Source of the DNA: Georgenia sp. EYE_87
GTDB lineage: Bacteria; Actinomycetota; Actinomycetes; Actinomycetales; Actinomycetaceae
Reading direction: 5' to 3'
Length of the DNA: 64,000 bases
NCBI RefSeq assembly: GCF_023148685.1
Contig: NZ_JAHXNL010000007.1
Location: 62,001 to 126,000, forward strand
Shown: positions 27,523 through 35,216 of the stretch, one piece after another
Layout of the letters: every line of letters starts with the position of its first letter
How positions within the stretch are numbered: the stretch's first letter is position 1
Position numbers and translations under genes: made by a program
The notes under the pieces: generated by a model
What the model saw: the letters and a program-made list of their open reading frames with translations, nothing else
Database searches by the model: none
What the model was told of the DNA's origin: nothing

Positions 27523-28407
27523 GTGTCCACAGGTGTGCTGCTGTCGGTGCTCGCCTCGGCGATGTTCGGGGCGCTGTACGTCCTCCCGCCCCTGCTGGAG
27601 CCGCTCACCGGGCTCGAGATCTTCGGCTGGCGGGTGGTCCTCACCGCTCCGCTGGTCACCGTGCTGCTGATGCTCACGCGGCAGTGGCGGACGGTCGCCA
27701 CGATGGCCGCCCGGGTCCGCACGCGCCCGGCGACGGCGGGCGTCCTCGTGCTCGCCGCTGCCCTCCTCGGCGTGCAGCTGTGGCTCTTCACCTGGGCGCC
27801 CGCCCACGGGCACGCGCTGGACGTGGCGCTCGGGTACTTCCTCATGCCGCTGGTGATGGTCGTCGTGGGCGTGGCGGCCTTCGGCGAGAGACTCTCCCGC
27901 GCCCGGCTGGCCGCCGTCCTGCTCGCCGCCGGCGGGGTCGCGCACGAGCTGGTGCGCGTGGGGACGCTGAGCTGGTCCACGCTGCTCGTCGCCCTGGGCT
28001 ACCCCGCGTACTTCGTGCTGCGCCGGCGTGCTGGCACGGCGACGACCGGGGCGATGTGGTTCGAGTTCGTGATCCTCCTGCCGGTGGCGCTCGTCCTGGT
28101 GCTGACCGGGCCGTCGCTCGCCGTCGTGCCCGACCTGGCGCCGCTCCTCGCGCTGCTCGGCGTGCTCAGCTCCGCGGCGCTGGTCTGCTACGTCGTCGCC
28201 TCCCAGCTCCTCTCCTTCAGCCTCTTCGGGCTGCTCAGCTACCTCGAGCCCGTGCTGCTCGCGCTGGTCTCGGTCGCCCTGCTGGGGCAGGGCATCGCCC
28301 CGGACGAGTGGTGGACGTACGCGCCCATCTGGGCCGCCGTGCTGCTGCTCGCGCTCGAGGGCGCGGTCCAGGGCTCCCGGCTGCGTCGCCTGCGCCGGCC
28401 CCGGTAG
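27523..28407 (+). CDS. EamA/RarD-like drug/metabolite transporter
   Basis: A 294-residue DMT-superfamily membrane protein with about ten helices and the RarD opening (FGALYVLPPLLEPLTGLEIFGWR). FGERLSRARLAAVLLAAGGV ends the first EamA half. The GTG at 27523 has a perfect GGGAGGAGG 5 bases upstream; an ATG at 27499 is in frame but worse placed. It separates the osmoprotectant ATPase from its permeases and ends 10 bases before the first one. Cargo unknown. Confidence 0.85.
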   Translation: MSTGVLLSVLASAMFGALYVLPPLLEPLTGLEIFGWRVVLTAPLVTVLLMLTRQWRTVATMAARVRTRPATAGVLVLAAALLGVQLWLFTWAPAHGHALDVALGYFLMPLVMVVVGVAAFGERLSRARLAAVLLAAGGVAHELVRVGTLSWSTLLVALGYPAYFVLRRRAGTATTGAMWFEFVILLPVALVLVLTGPSLAVVPDLAPLLALLGVLSSAALVCYVVASQLLSFSLFGLLSYLEPVLLALVSVALLGQGIAPDEWWTYAPIWAAVLLLALEGAVQGSRLRRLRRPR

Positions 28408-28410
28408 CGT
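28405..28410 (+). promoter_or_regulatory. -10-like hexamer of a leaderless start
   Basis: TAGCGT ends 7 bases before the GTG at 28418, with no ribosome site between; the hexamer overlaps the stop codon of the upstream gene. Confidence 0.5.
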
Positions 28411-28417
28411 CACCGGC

Positions 28418-29089
28418 GTGAGGCCGATGCAGACGGGCGCGGACAACCCCTGGTTCTCCTGGCGGTACCTGGAGAACAACTGGCGCACGCTCGTCGAGCT
28501 GACCGGGCAGCACGTCAGCCTCACCGTCCAGGCCGTCCTCCTCGCCCTCGTGCTCGCGGTGCCCCTGGCGGTGCTCGCCCGCAACCGGCCAGCCCTGTCC
28601 GGGGCGGTCCTCGGGACCTCCGCCGTGCTCTACACGGTGCCCTCGCTCGCCCTGTTCGGGCTGCTCGCCCCGTTCACCGGCATCGGCCGGACCACAGTGC
28701 TCATCGGTCTCGTCGCGTACGCGCTGCTCGTCCTGGTCCGCAACACCCTCGTGGGGCTGCGGGGCGTCCCGGCGTCCGTCGTCGACGCGGCGGACGGCAT
28801 GGGCTACCCGCCGGTGCGGCGGCTGCTCACCGTCGAGCTGCCCCTCGCGCTCCCCGCGATCATCACCGGGGTGCGTCTCGCCACGGTCACCACGGTCGCG
28901 CTGGTCACGGTGGGGGTCGTCGTCGGCTACGGGGGCCTCGGCCAGGCGATGTACCGCGGGTTCACCTCCTCCTACCGGGCCGAGATCATGACCGCCGCGG
29001 TGCTGTGCGTGGCCATCGCGCTGGTCGCGGACCTGCTCCTGCTGGCCCTCGGCCGCCTCGTCACCCCGTGGCTGCGGAGGCGGGCGTGA
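28418..29089 (+). CDS. Osmoprotectant ABC transporter permease (OpuCB-like)
   Basis: A 223-residue permease of the ProW/OpuC class with five or six helices and the BPD loop SVVDAADGMGYPPVRRLL followed by VELPLALP, typical of glycine betaine/choline importers. GTG start at 28418 with TAGCGT 7 bases upstream. It overlaps the next permease by 4 bases (GTGA). It should pair with the ATPase at 26449-27441, the permease at 29086 and the binding protein at 31574. Confidence 0.9.
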   Translation: MRPMQTGADNPWFSWRYLENNWRTLVELTGQHVSLTVQAVLLALVLAVPLAVLARNRPALSGAVLGTSAVLYTVPSLALFGLLAPFTGIGRTTVLIGLVAYALLVLVRNTLVGLRGVPASVVDAADGMGYPPVRRLLTVELPLALPAIITGVRLATVTTVALVTVGVVVGYGGLGQAMYRGFTSSYRAEIMTAAVLCVAIALVADLLLLALGRLVTPWLRRRA

Positions 29090-29817
29090 ACGGCGGCTCG
29101 GCGCTGGGCGACGCCTTCGTCTACCTCAACGACCCGCTCAGCTGGACCGAGCAGGGCGGGATCCTCGACCTGCTGCGCGACCACCTGTGGATGACATTCG
29201 TCGCCGTGCTGCTGGCCGCCGCCGTCGCCCTGCCGCTCGGGCTGTGGTTCGGGCACGCCGGCCGCGGCGGGCAGGTGGTGGTGGCGACGGCGAACCTCAC
29301 CCGGGCGCTGCCGACGCTCGCCCTGCTGTACATCCTCACCGCCTGGCTCGGGCTCGGGCAGTGGCCGACCATCCTCGCCGTCGCCGTCTTCGCGGTCCCG
29401 CCGATCCTGTCGAACACCTGGACCGGCCTGCGCGAGGTGGACCCCGCCGCCCGGGACGCCGGCACCGGCATGGGGATGTCCCCGGCCCGGCTGCTGCGGG
29501 ACGTGGAGCTGCCGCTGGCGCTGCCGCTGATCGCCGCCGGCGTGCGCACCGCCGTCGTCCAGGTGGTCGCGACGGTCTCCCTCGCCTCGCTCGTGGGCGG
29601 GGGTGGGCTTGGCCTGATCATCTCCAACGGCATCTTCACCCAGCGCTACGGCCAGGCGCTGGCCGGGGCGCTGATCGTCGTCGCCGTGTGCCTGGGGCTC
29701 GAGGGGCTCCTCGCCGCCCTCCAGCGGGTGCTCACCCCGGCCGCGATGCGCAGGGGAGGACGACGGCGCCCGCGGCCGGTCTCCGTCGCCGACCCGACGC
29801 CGCACGCGGCGACGTAG
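29086..29817 (+). CDS. Osmoprotectant ABC transporter permease (OpuCD-like)
   Basis: A 243-residue second permease. The N-terminus includes WTEQGGILDLLRDHLWMTF, as in OpuC-type subunits; the coupling loop is AARDAGTGMGMSPARLL followed by VELPLALP; GGGGLGLIISNGI is the family's C-terminal motif. The GTG overlaps the partner's stop and follows GGAGG. Its downstream neighbour is the convergent CDF gene, with a duplicated segment between them. Confidence 0.9.
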   Translation: MNGGSALGDAFVYLNDPLSWTEQGGILDLLRDHLWMTFVAVLLAAAVALPLGLWFGHAGRGGQVVVATANLTRALPTLALLYILTAWLGLGQWPTILAVAVFAVPPILSNTWTGLREVDPAARDAGTGMGMSPARLLRDVELPLALPLIAAGVRTAVVQVVATVSLASLVGGGGLGLIISNGIFTQRYGQALAGALIVVAVCLGLEGLLAALQRVLTPAAMRRGGRRRPRPVSVADPTPHAAT

Positions 29818-29828
29818 GCCCGCGGGGC

Positions 29829-29914
29829 GTCAGCCCGTGCGCGTCCGGGTGCCGACGGGCTCGGCCGGGTGACTCAGGTCGTCAGTCCGCGAACGTCCGG
29901 GTGCCGGCGGGCTC
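29829..29914. repeat. Duplicated 34-bp segment including the CDF stop codon
   Basis: 29829-29862 and 29881-29914 are about 85% identical over 34 bases. The second copy is the end of the CDF gene (stop complement at 29882-29884); the first, in the intergenic gap, also contains a TCA at the same place. Confidence 0.75.
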
Positions 29915-31012
29915 CGGGGCGGCCGGCCCGGTGGCGGCGGGCTCCGCATGCCCCGACCGCGCGCGGTCCGGCACCGGCGAGACCGCGACCGTGCCGACCC
30001 CGGGCAGCGCCCGGCGCAGGGCCCGGGCCGCCCGGTCCTGGACCGCCACGAAGTCGCCGACGGTCGTCTCGGCGGCGAGGGCGACGGCGGCGGTGACGTC
30101 GAGCCGGTGCCCGTTCCAGCGCAGGCGCAGGTCCGCGACGTCGCCGACGCCCGGGACGGCCCGCAGCGCCTCCTCGGCGCGGTCGGTGAGGTCCGGGTCG
30201 ACGCCGTCGAGGAGGCGACGGCCGACGTCGCGGGCGGTGCCCCACAGCAGCACCCCGATCATGGCGGAGATGATCAGGCCGACGACGGGGTCCGCCTGGG
30301 GGAAGCCCAGCCAGACCCCGATGACGCCGGCGACCACGGCGAGCGAGGTGAAGCCGTCGGTGCGGGCGTGCACGCCGTCGGCCACCAGGGCCGCGGAGCC
30401 GATCCGCCGGCCCACCCGGATCCGGTAGACGGCCACCGCCTCGTTCCCGGCGAACCCGATGATCCCCGCCGCGAGCACCCAGCCGAGGTGGTCCAGCTGC
30501 ACCGGGTCCACCAGGCGACGGACGGACTCCACCGCGGCCACCACCGCGGACAGCGCGATCATCGCGACGATGAAGAGCCCGGCCAGGTCCTCCGCTCGCC
30601 CGAGGCCGTGGGTGAAGCGGCGGGTCGGTGCGCGCCGCCCGAGCACGAAGGCGATCCACAGCGGGACGGCGGTCAGGGCGTCGGAGAAGTTGTGGACGGT
30701 GTCCGCCGCGAGGGCGACGGAGCCGCTGACCGCGACGATGACCAGCTGCAGCGCCGCCGTGACGCCGAGCGCGACCAGGCTGAACTTCACGGCCCGGATG
30801 CCCTGGGCGCTGGCCTCGAGCGCGTCGTCGATCGAGTCGGCGGCGTCGTGGCTGTGCGGGACGAAGAGGTGCTGAAGGAACCCCCTCAGGCCGCCGTGGT
30901 GGTGGTGGTCGTGGTCGTGCTGGTGGGCGTGGTCGTCGTGGTGACCGTGCGCGTGCGGGTCGTCGTGGCCGTGACCGTCGTCGTGGCCGTGCTGGTGCCG
31001 GACCGCGCTCAT
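29882..31012 (-). CDS. Cation diffusion facilitator metal exporter with His-rich arm
   Basis: A 376-residue CDF transporter, a proton-coupled divalent metal exporter. Residues 7-40 are very His/Asp-rich, a cytoplasmic metal-buffering arm. Six helices follow with the two HxxxD metal-site signatures, HNFSD (TM2) and HARTD (TM5), and a C-terminal CDF cytoplasmic domain. Its start overlaps the stop of the ArsR-type regulator gene by 4 bases, forming an operon. The regulator's KmtR-like ligand set suggests nickel/cobalt, although HxxxD is also common in zinc exporters. Confidence 0.9.
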   Translation of the reverse strand: MSAVRHQHGHDDGHGHDDPHAHGHHDDHAHQHDHDHHHHGGLRGFLQHLFVPHSHDAADSIDDALEASAQGIRAVKFSLVALGVTAALQLVIVAVSGSVALAADTVHNFSDALTAVPLWIAFVLGRRAPTRRFTHGLGRAEDLAGLFIVAMIALSAVVAAVESVRRLVDPVQLDHLGWVLAAGIIGFAGNEAVAVYRIRVGRRIGSAALVADGVHARTDGFTSLAVVAGVIGVWLGFPQADPVVGLIISAMIGVLLWGTARDVGRRLLDGVDPDLTDRAEEALRAVPGVGDVADLRLRWNGHRLDVTAAVALAAETTVGDFVAVQDRAARALRRALPGVGTVAVSPVPDRARSGHAEPAATGPAAPEPAGTRTFAD

Positions 31013-31386
31013 GACGCCTCGGTGGTCGGCTCGACGGCGACCGGGCGGTGGTGCCGCGGGGTGGCCTCCAGGGCGTGCTCCGCCTGGAAGATCGCGTCGT
31101 TGACGAGCTGGCTGGCGTGCTCGTTCTGCAGGCTGTAGAAGACGCGCGTGCCCTGCTGGCGAGGCGCCACGATCCGGGCCAGACGCAGCTTGGCGAGGTG
31201 CTGGGAGACGGCGGCGGGCGACTTCTCGACGAGCTCCGCGAGCTCGTTGACCGACCGCTCGCCGTCCCGCAGCGCGAGGATGATCCGGATCCGCGTGACG
31301 TCGGCGAGCATCGCGAAGATGTCCGCCGCCACCTCGAAGTACTGCGGATCGGGCTCTGTCCCGCGAGCCTGCTTATCTGCATGCAT
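31009..31386 (-). CDS. ArsR/SmtB family metal sensor with KmtR-type ligands
   Basis: A 125-residue winged-helix repressor. The recognition helix is SPAAVSQHLAKLRLARIV. The C-terminal region has His90, Glu103, His104, His112 and His113, whose spacing (0, 13, 14, 22, 23) matches exactly the nickel/cobalt ligands reported for M. tuberculosis KmtR (His88, Glu101, His102, His110, His111). KmtR also controls a CDF exporter. I start at the ATG at 31386; a GTG/ATG further up at 31422 is possible. It overlaps the CDF gene by 4 bases. Confidence 0.85.
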   Translation of the reverse strand: MHADKQARGTEPDPQYFEVAADIFAMLADVTRIRIILALRDGERSVNELAELVEKSPAAVSQHLAKLRLARIVAPRQQGTRVFYSLQNEHASQLVNDAIFQAEHALEATPRHHRPVAVEPTTEAS

Positions 31387-31394
31387 GCGTAGAT
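31375..31394. promoter_or_regulatory. Candidate operator of the ArsR-type sensor
   Basis: ATCT and AGAT half-sites flank 12 bases containing GCATGCATGC, right across the regulator's start codon. This position suits autorepression. The half-sites are short, so this is tentative. Confidence 0.4.
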
Positions 31395-31573
31395 TCTTGC
31401 GTACGGCCGTCCCGAGGGTCAATGCCCCGGCCCGGGCGGCCGGTTCTTCGTCGTCGGGTCACGATCGGGTCACCGACACCGGCAGGCCACCCGATGGGGT
31501 TGCGCGGCCGGGCCCGCCACGGTCGAATGGCCGACGACGCCCGGGGGGTCGCCCCCAGCACAGGAGGAGCAGC

Positions 31574-32593
31574 ATGCGCCGTTCAGTCACCGCCGTCCTG
31601 GGCGGCCTCGCCGTCCTCGCCCTCGCCGCGTGCGGCGACCCCGGCTCCGCGGGCGGGGGAGGCGGGGGAGGTGGCGCGACGTCCGGCGGCGGCACGGGCA
31701 CGTCGGCCGCCGCGGCCTGCGACCCGGTGGCGGGCGACCAGCTCGTGGTCCTGGAGGACGACAAGAACCTGCAGACCGTGGACAACGTCATCCCGGCCGT
31801 CAACGCCGAGGCTGCGCAGCCGCCCATGATCGCCGCGCTGGACGCCGTCTCTGCCGCCCTCGACACCGACAAGCTCATTGAGCTCAACAAGCAGGTCGAC
31901 GTCGAGCGCAACACCTCCACCCAGGCGGCGGCGGAGTTCTACGAGTCCGCGGGCATCGAGGTCACCGACACCTCCGGCTCCGGCCAGGTCGTGGTCGGGG
32001 CGGCCAACTTCTCCGAGTCCGCCACCCTGGCCGAGCTCTACGCGCTCGCCCTCGAGGACGCCGGCTACGACGCCGAGGTGCGCACCATCGGCAACCGCGA
32101 GACCTACGAGCCGGCGCTGGAGTCCGGCGAGCTGACGGTCGTGCCCGAGTACGTCGGCACCCTCACCGAGTTCCTCAACGTCAAGGTCAACGGCCCCGAC
32201 GCGACCGCCGAGGACCCGAAGGCCAGCCCCGACCTCGAGGCCACCACGGAGAACCTCACCGCGCTCGGCGAGGAGGTCGGCCTCGTGTTCGGCGAGCCCT
32301 CGGAGGCGGCCGACCAGAACGCGTACGCCGTGACGACGGCCTTCGCCGAGGAGCACGACGTGACCACGCTGTCCGAGCTTGCCGAGGCGTGCGGCGAGCT
32401 GACGCTCGGCGGCCCGGTGGAGTGCCCCGACCGGCCCTTCTGCCAGCCCGGCCTCGAGGAGACCTACGGCCTGACGTTCTCCGAGTTCGTCGCGCTCGAC
32501 GCCGGCGGGCCGCTGACCAAGCAGGCCCTCACCGCGGGCGACATCGCCCTCGGGATGGTGTTCTCCTCGGACGCGGCGCTGGCCACCGAGTAG
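31574..32593 (+). CDS. Osmoprotectant-binding lipoprotein, circularly permuted OpuCC/ProX-like
   Basis: A 339-residue lipoprotein: signal with lipobox LAAC (Cys20), then a Gly-rich linker to about residue 48. Residues 57-127 (LVVLEDDKNLQTVDNVIPAVN through LDTDKLIELNKQVD) match what is normally the C-terminal lobe segment of OpuCC-type proteins. Residues 138-339 (VVVGAANFSESATLAELYAL, PEYVGTLTEFL, LDAGGPLTKQAL, GMVFSSDAAL) match the normal N-terminal part and end exactly where the usual protein would continue into GFVVLED. So the gene order of segments is rotated, joined by a 10-residue linker. AGGAGGAG precedes the ATG. The cognate permeases are at 28418-29817. Confidence 0.82.
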   Translation: MRRSVTAVLGGLAVLALAACGDPGSAGGGGGGGGATSGGGTGTSAAAACDPVAGDQLVVLEDDKNLQTVDNVIPAVNAEAAQPPMIAALDAVSAALDTDKLIELNKQVDVERNTSTQAAAEFYESAGIEVTDTSGSGQVVVGAANFSESATLAELYALALEDAGYDAEVRTIGNRETYEPALESGELTVVPEYVGTLTEFLNVKVNGPDATAEDPKASPDLEATTENLTALGEEVGLVFGEPSEAADQNAYAVTTAFAEEHDVTTLSELAEACGELTLGGPVECPDRPFCQPGLEETYGLTFSEFVALDAGGPLTKQALTAGDIALGMVFSSDAALATE

Positions 32594-32647
32594 CCACCGA
32601 GCGGCGACAGAGTGGTCACCGAGCAGTCGCCGAGCAGCTGGCCGAGG
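32582..32647 (+). repeat. Six 11-bp tandem units across the stop codon
   Basis: Contiguous 11-bp units starting GCCACCGAGTA (containing the TAG-start), GCCACCGAGCG, then decayed copies to GCTGGCCGAGG. The first unit is the gene's last sense codons and part of its stop. The period equals roughly one helical turn. Confidence 0.75.
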
Positions 32648-32689
32648 CGGCGTGGCCCGCGCGCCGCTGCGCCTCCGGGTGTGGGTCCG

Positions 32690-33298
32690 TCAGCTCGTGG
32701 CCGAGGGGGCTCCTGACCGCGGTCGCGCGCGCAGGTGGGCGCGCTCGCCCTGGCGGCCGAACAGGCTCAGGAACTCGACCGCCTGACCGTCGGCGCCGCC
32801 GAACCAGTGCGGGACGCGGGTGTCGAACTCGGCCGCCTCGCCCGGGGTGAGCACCAGGTCGTGCTCGCCCAGGACCACGCGCAGCCGGCCGTCGAGCACG
32901 TAGATCCACTCGTACCCCTCGTGCGTCTGCAGGTCGGGCTCCGCCGGGCGGCTGGTCGCGGGGATCACGAGTTTGTAGGCCTGGATGCCGCCCGACCTGC
33001 GGGTGAGCGGGAGCATCGTCATGCCGTGCTTCGTCACCGGGCGCAGGTGGACGCGCGGGTCCCCGGTGGGCGGGGCGTCCACGAGCTCGTCGAGCGTGAC
33101 ACCGTGCGCGCGGGCGATCGGGAGCAGCAGCTCGAGCGTGGGGCGCCGCGACCCGGACTCGAGCCGCGACAGCGTGCTCACCGAGACGCCGGTCGCCGCG
33201 GACAGGGCGGCCAGCGTGGTCTCCCTCTGCTGGCGCAGCATGCGCAGCCTCGGCCCGACGGAGCTCAGGGCGCGGTCGAGATCCTGCGTGCTGTCCAC
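32690..33298 (-). CDS. XRE-family HTH regulator with cupin domain
   Basis: A 202-residue regulator. An HTH_3 domain (RLRMLRQQRETTLAALSAATG, VSVSTLSRLESG) occupies about residues 17-72 and a cupin_2 domain about 105-185 (HEGYEWIYVLDGRLRVVLGEH, FDTRVPHWFGG). Such SutR/PuuR-like proteins sense a small molecule in the cupin. It diverges from the thioredoxin reductase-like gene with an 80-base gap containing a perfect palindrome, its likely operator. Confidence 0.88.
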   Translation of the reverse strand: MDSTQDLDRALSSVGPRLRMLRQQRETTLAALSAATGVSVSTLSRLESGSRRPTLELLLPIARAHGVTLDELVDAPPTGDPRVHLRPVTKHGMTMLPLTRRSGGIQAYKLVIPATSRPAEPDLQTHEGYEWIYVLDGRLRVVLGEHDLVLTPGEAAEFDTRVPHWFGGADGQAVEFLSLFGRQGERAHLRARPRSGAPSATS

Positions 33299-33307
33299 GA
33301 GATGCAG

Positions 33308-33324
33308 TTTGCCATAGCGGCAAA
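33308..33324. promoter_or_regulatory. Perfect palindrome, likely operator of the XRE-cupin regulator
   Basis: TTTGCC-ATAGC-GGCAAA is a perfect 6-bp inverted repeat in the divergent promoter region, 10 bases before the regulator start. It is AT-richer than its surroundings. Confidence 0.6.
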
Positions 33325-33378
33325 AGCGCTTGCCTCCGGGAGCTGGTTGGTCGCACCGTGGTCGGGGAGGTGGTCACG

Positions 33379-34344
33379 GTGACCCAGGAGCTGGAGAGTC
33401 GGTTCGACGTGGTGGTGGTCGGCGGCGGGGCCGCCGGCCTGAGCGGGGCGCTCATGCTGGCGCGGGCCCGCAGGTCGGTGCTGGTGGTCGACGGCGGGCG
33501 TCCCCGCAACGCGCCGGCCGCTGCCGTGCACGGGCTGCTGGCCCGGGACGGCGTGCCGCCGGCCGAGCTCCTCGAGCGCGGCCGCGAGGAGGTGGCGCGC
33601 TACGGCGGCCAGCTGACCCGCGGCGAGGTTCGCGCGGTCGACGCGGACGGCGACCGCTTCGTCGTCGGCCTGGCCGACGGGCGCGCGGTCCGGGCCCGCC
33701 GGCTGCTGGTGGCGACCGGCGCCGTCGACGACCTGCCCGACGTCGCCGGGCTGAGGGACCGGTGGGGCCGAGACGTCCTGCACTGCCCGTACTGCCACGG
33801 CTGGGAGGTGCGGGACCGGGCGCTCGGCGTGCTGGCCCGGGGGCCGATGTCTGTGCACCAGGCGCTGCTCTTCCGGCAGTGGAGCGACGACGTGACGCTC
33901 TTCGCCCACACCGCTCCGGCGCCCACCGCGGAGCAGGCGGAGCAGCTCGCGGCCCGCGGCATCGCCGTGGTGACGGGTGAGGTGACCGCCGTCGAGGTCG
34001 TCGACGGCCGGCTGACGGGCGTCCGGCTCGCCGACGGCACCGTGGTGGCGCGCGAGGCCGTCGTCGTCGCCACGCGGATGCTGGTCCGCGCGCCGTTCCT
34101 GGAGGGGCTCGGGCTGCGGGCCGTCGAGCACCCCTCGGGGCTCGGTGAGCACGTTCCGGCCGAGCCGGGCGGCCGGACCGAGGTGCCCGGGGTGTGGGTC
34201 GCGGGGAACGTGACGGACCTGGCGGCGCAGGTCGGCGCGGCCGCGGCGGCCGGCGCCACCGCGGCGGCCCAGCTCAACGCCGACCTGGTCGAGGAGGACG
34301 TGCGCCTCGCCGTCGAGGCCTACCGGGGCGCCGTCGTGCGCTGA
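33379..34344 (+). CDS. Thioredoxin reductase-like NAD(P)/FAD oxidoreductase
   Basis: A 321-residue flavoprotein of the thioredoxin reductase-like group. FAD motif VVVGGGAAGLSGALMLARA near the N-terminus, a redox CPYC in HCPYCHGWEVRD, and a C-terminal VWVAGNVTD FAD-closing motif. The NADPH-domain glycine motif is poor (LGVLARGPMSVHQALLF), unlike true TrxB, which fits the paralogous group paired with XRE-cupin regulators. GGGGAGG lies 8 bases before the GTG at 33379. It overlaps the convergent TetR gene by 25 bases at the 3' end. Confidence 0.87.
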   Translation: MTQELESRFDVVVVGGGAAGLSGALMLARARRSVLVVDGGRPRNAPAAAVHGLLARDGVPPAELLERGREEVARYGGQLTRGEVRAVDADGDRFVVGLADGRAVRARRLLVATGAVDDLPDVAGLRDRWGRDVLHCPYCHGWEVRDRALGVLARGPMSVHQALLFRQWSDDVTLFAHTAPAPTAEQAEQLAARGIAVVTGEVTAVEVVDGRLTGVRLADGTVVAREAVVVATRMLVRAPFLEGLGLRAVEHPSGLGEHVPAEPGGRTEVPGVWVAGNVTDLAAQVGAAAAAGATAAAQLNADLVEEDVRLAVEAYRGAVVR

Positions 34345-35132
34345 GGAGAGGGTGTCGCAGCCGGCCCGGGCTCCTCGATGATCGCGGCCAGCCCGTCGAG
34401 CACGCGGGCGAGGCCGAAGTCGAACGCACGCCCGGCCTCCCACGCGGCCCCCTGCGCCTCGCCGGCCGCGGTGCCGACCCGCGACGCGAGCGGGAACGCC
34501 CCGGGGTCGAGGGCCTGGGCCAGCAGCGGCCCGGCCGACGCCCACCACTGCTCCTCGTCCAGTGCGGACTCGCTCCGTGCGGCGGCCGCGTCGGCCGCCG
34601 TTCGCGCCCAGCCCTGCACGAACGCCAGCACCCACGCCAGTGCCGCGTCCATCGTGACGTCGTCGAGGCCGAGCCCGTCGAGCGCGGCGAGCTCGTGGTC
34701 GTACTTGGCCAACGCCCCGGGGCCCAGGGCCGGCCTCGTGGTCGAGACGCCGGCCGCCCACGGGTGGCGCTCGAACAGCTCCCGGTTCTCGAGCGCGACG
34801 GCGCTCACCCGCTCGCGCCAGGGCCGCTCCGCCGTCGTCCGCCGCGGCATCTGGGCGTAGACGTGGTCGAGCAGGAGGTCGAGCAGCTCGGCCTTGCCCG
34901 GCACGTAGGTGTACAGCGTCATCGGTGCGGTCCCGACGGCTCCCGCGACCCGACGCATGGTCACGGCGTCCAGCCCCTCGGCGTCCGCCAGGGCCACCGC
35001 CCGCTCAACGATGGCGTCGACGCTCAGCCCCTGCCGCGGCCCGCGGGCGGGTGACCGGTCCGGCAGGGAGTGGCGCCAGAGCAGGGCGATCGTGCGGGCG
35101 GGATCGCCGGTGCTCGTGCGCGGAGAGGCCAT
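34320..35132 (-). CDS. TetR/AcrR family transcriptional repressor
   Basis: A 270-residue regulator with an N-terminal TetR HTH (LSVDAIVERAVALADAEGLDAVTMRRVA, GTAPMTLYTYVPGKAELLD) after a 30-residue leader, and a TetR_C_1-type ligand domain (tetracyclin repressor-like: EQWWASAGPLLAQAL). The ATG at 35132 follows CGAGGA; an alternative ATG at 35150 is in frame. It diverges from a VOC-family gene, with four spaced GTAC elements between. Its ligand is unknown; control of the neighbouring VOC protein is inferred from position. Confidence 0.88.
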   Translation of the reverse strand: MASPRTSTGDPARTIALLWRHSLPDRSPARGPRQGLSVDAIVERAVALADAEGLDAVTMRRVAGAVGTAPMTLYTYVPGKAELLDLLLDHVYAQMPRRTTAERPWRERVSAVALENRELFERHPWAAGVSTTRPALGPGALAKYDHELAALDGLGLDDVTMDAALAWVLAFVQGWARTAADAAAARSESALDEEQWWASAGPLLAQALDPGAFPLASRVGTAAGEAQGAAWEAGRAFDFGLARVLDGLAAIIEEPGPAATPSPQRTTAPR

Positions 35133-35151
35133 GGGAATATCCTCGTGCATC

Positions 35152-35176
35152 GTACGTTGTACGACGTACGCTGTAC
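35152..35176. promoter_or_regulatory. Four GTAC elements at exact 7-bp spacing (TetR operator candidate)
   Basis: GTAC occurs at 35152, 35159, 35166 and 35173, each separated by 3 bases, immediately upstream of the divergent TetR and VOC genes. GTACnnnGTAC is self-palindromic, so three overlapping dyads are present. Confidence 0.6.
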
Positions 35177-35216
35177 CGAAAGGTTCGCACAGTCCAGACC
35201 ACCGCGAGGAGCACGC

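Noticed and set aside
33379-34344. Assignment as trxB
   Set aside because: The NADPH-binding glycine motif is poor and no thioredoxin gene is adjacent; pairing with XRE-cupin marks a different paralogue.
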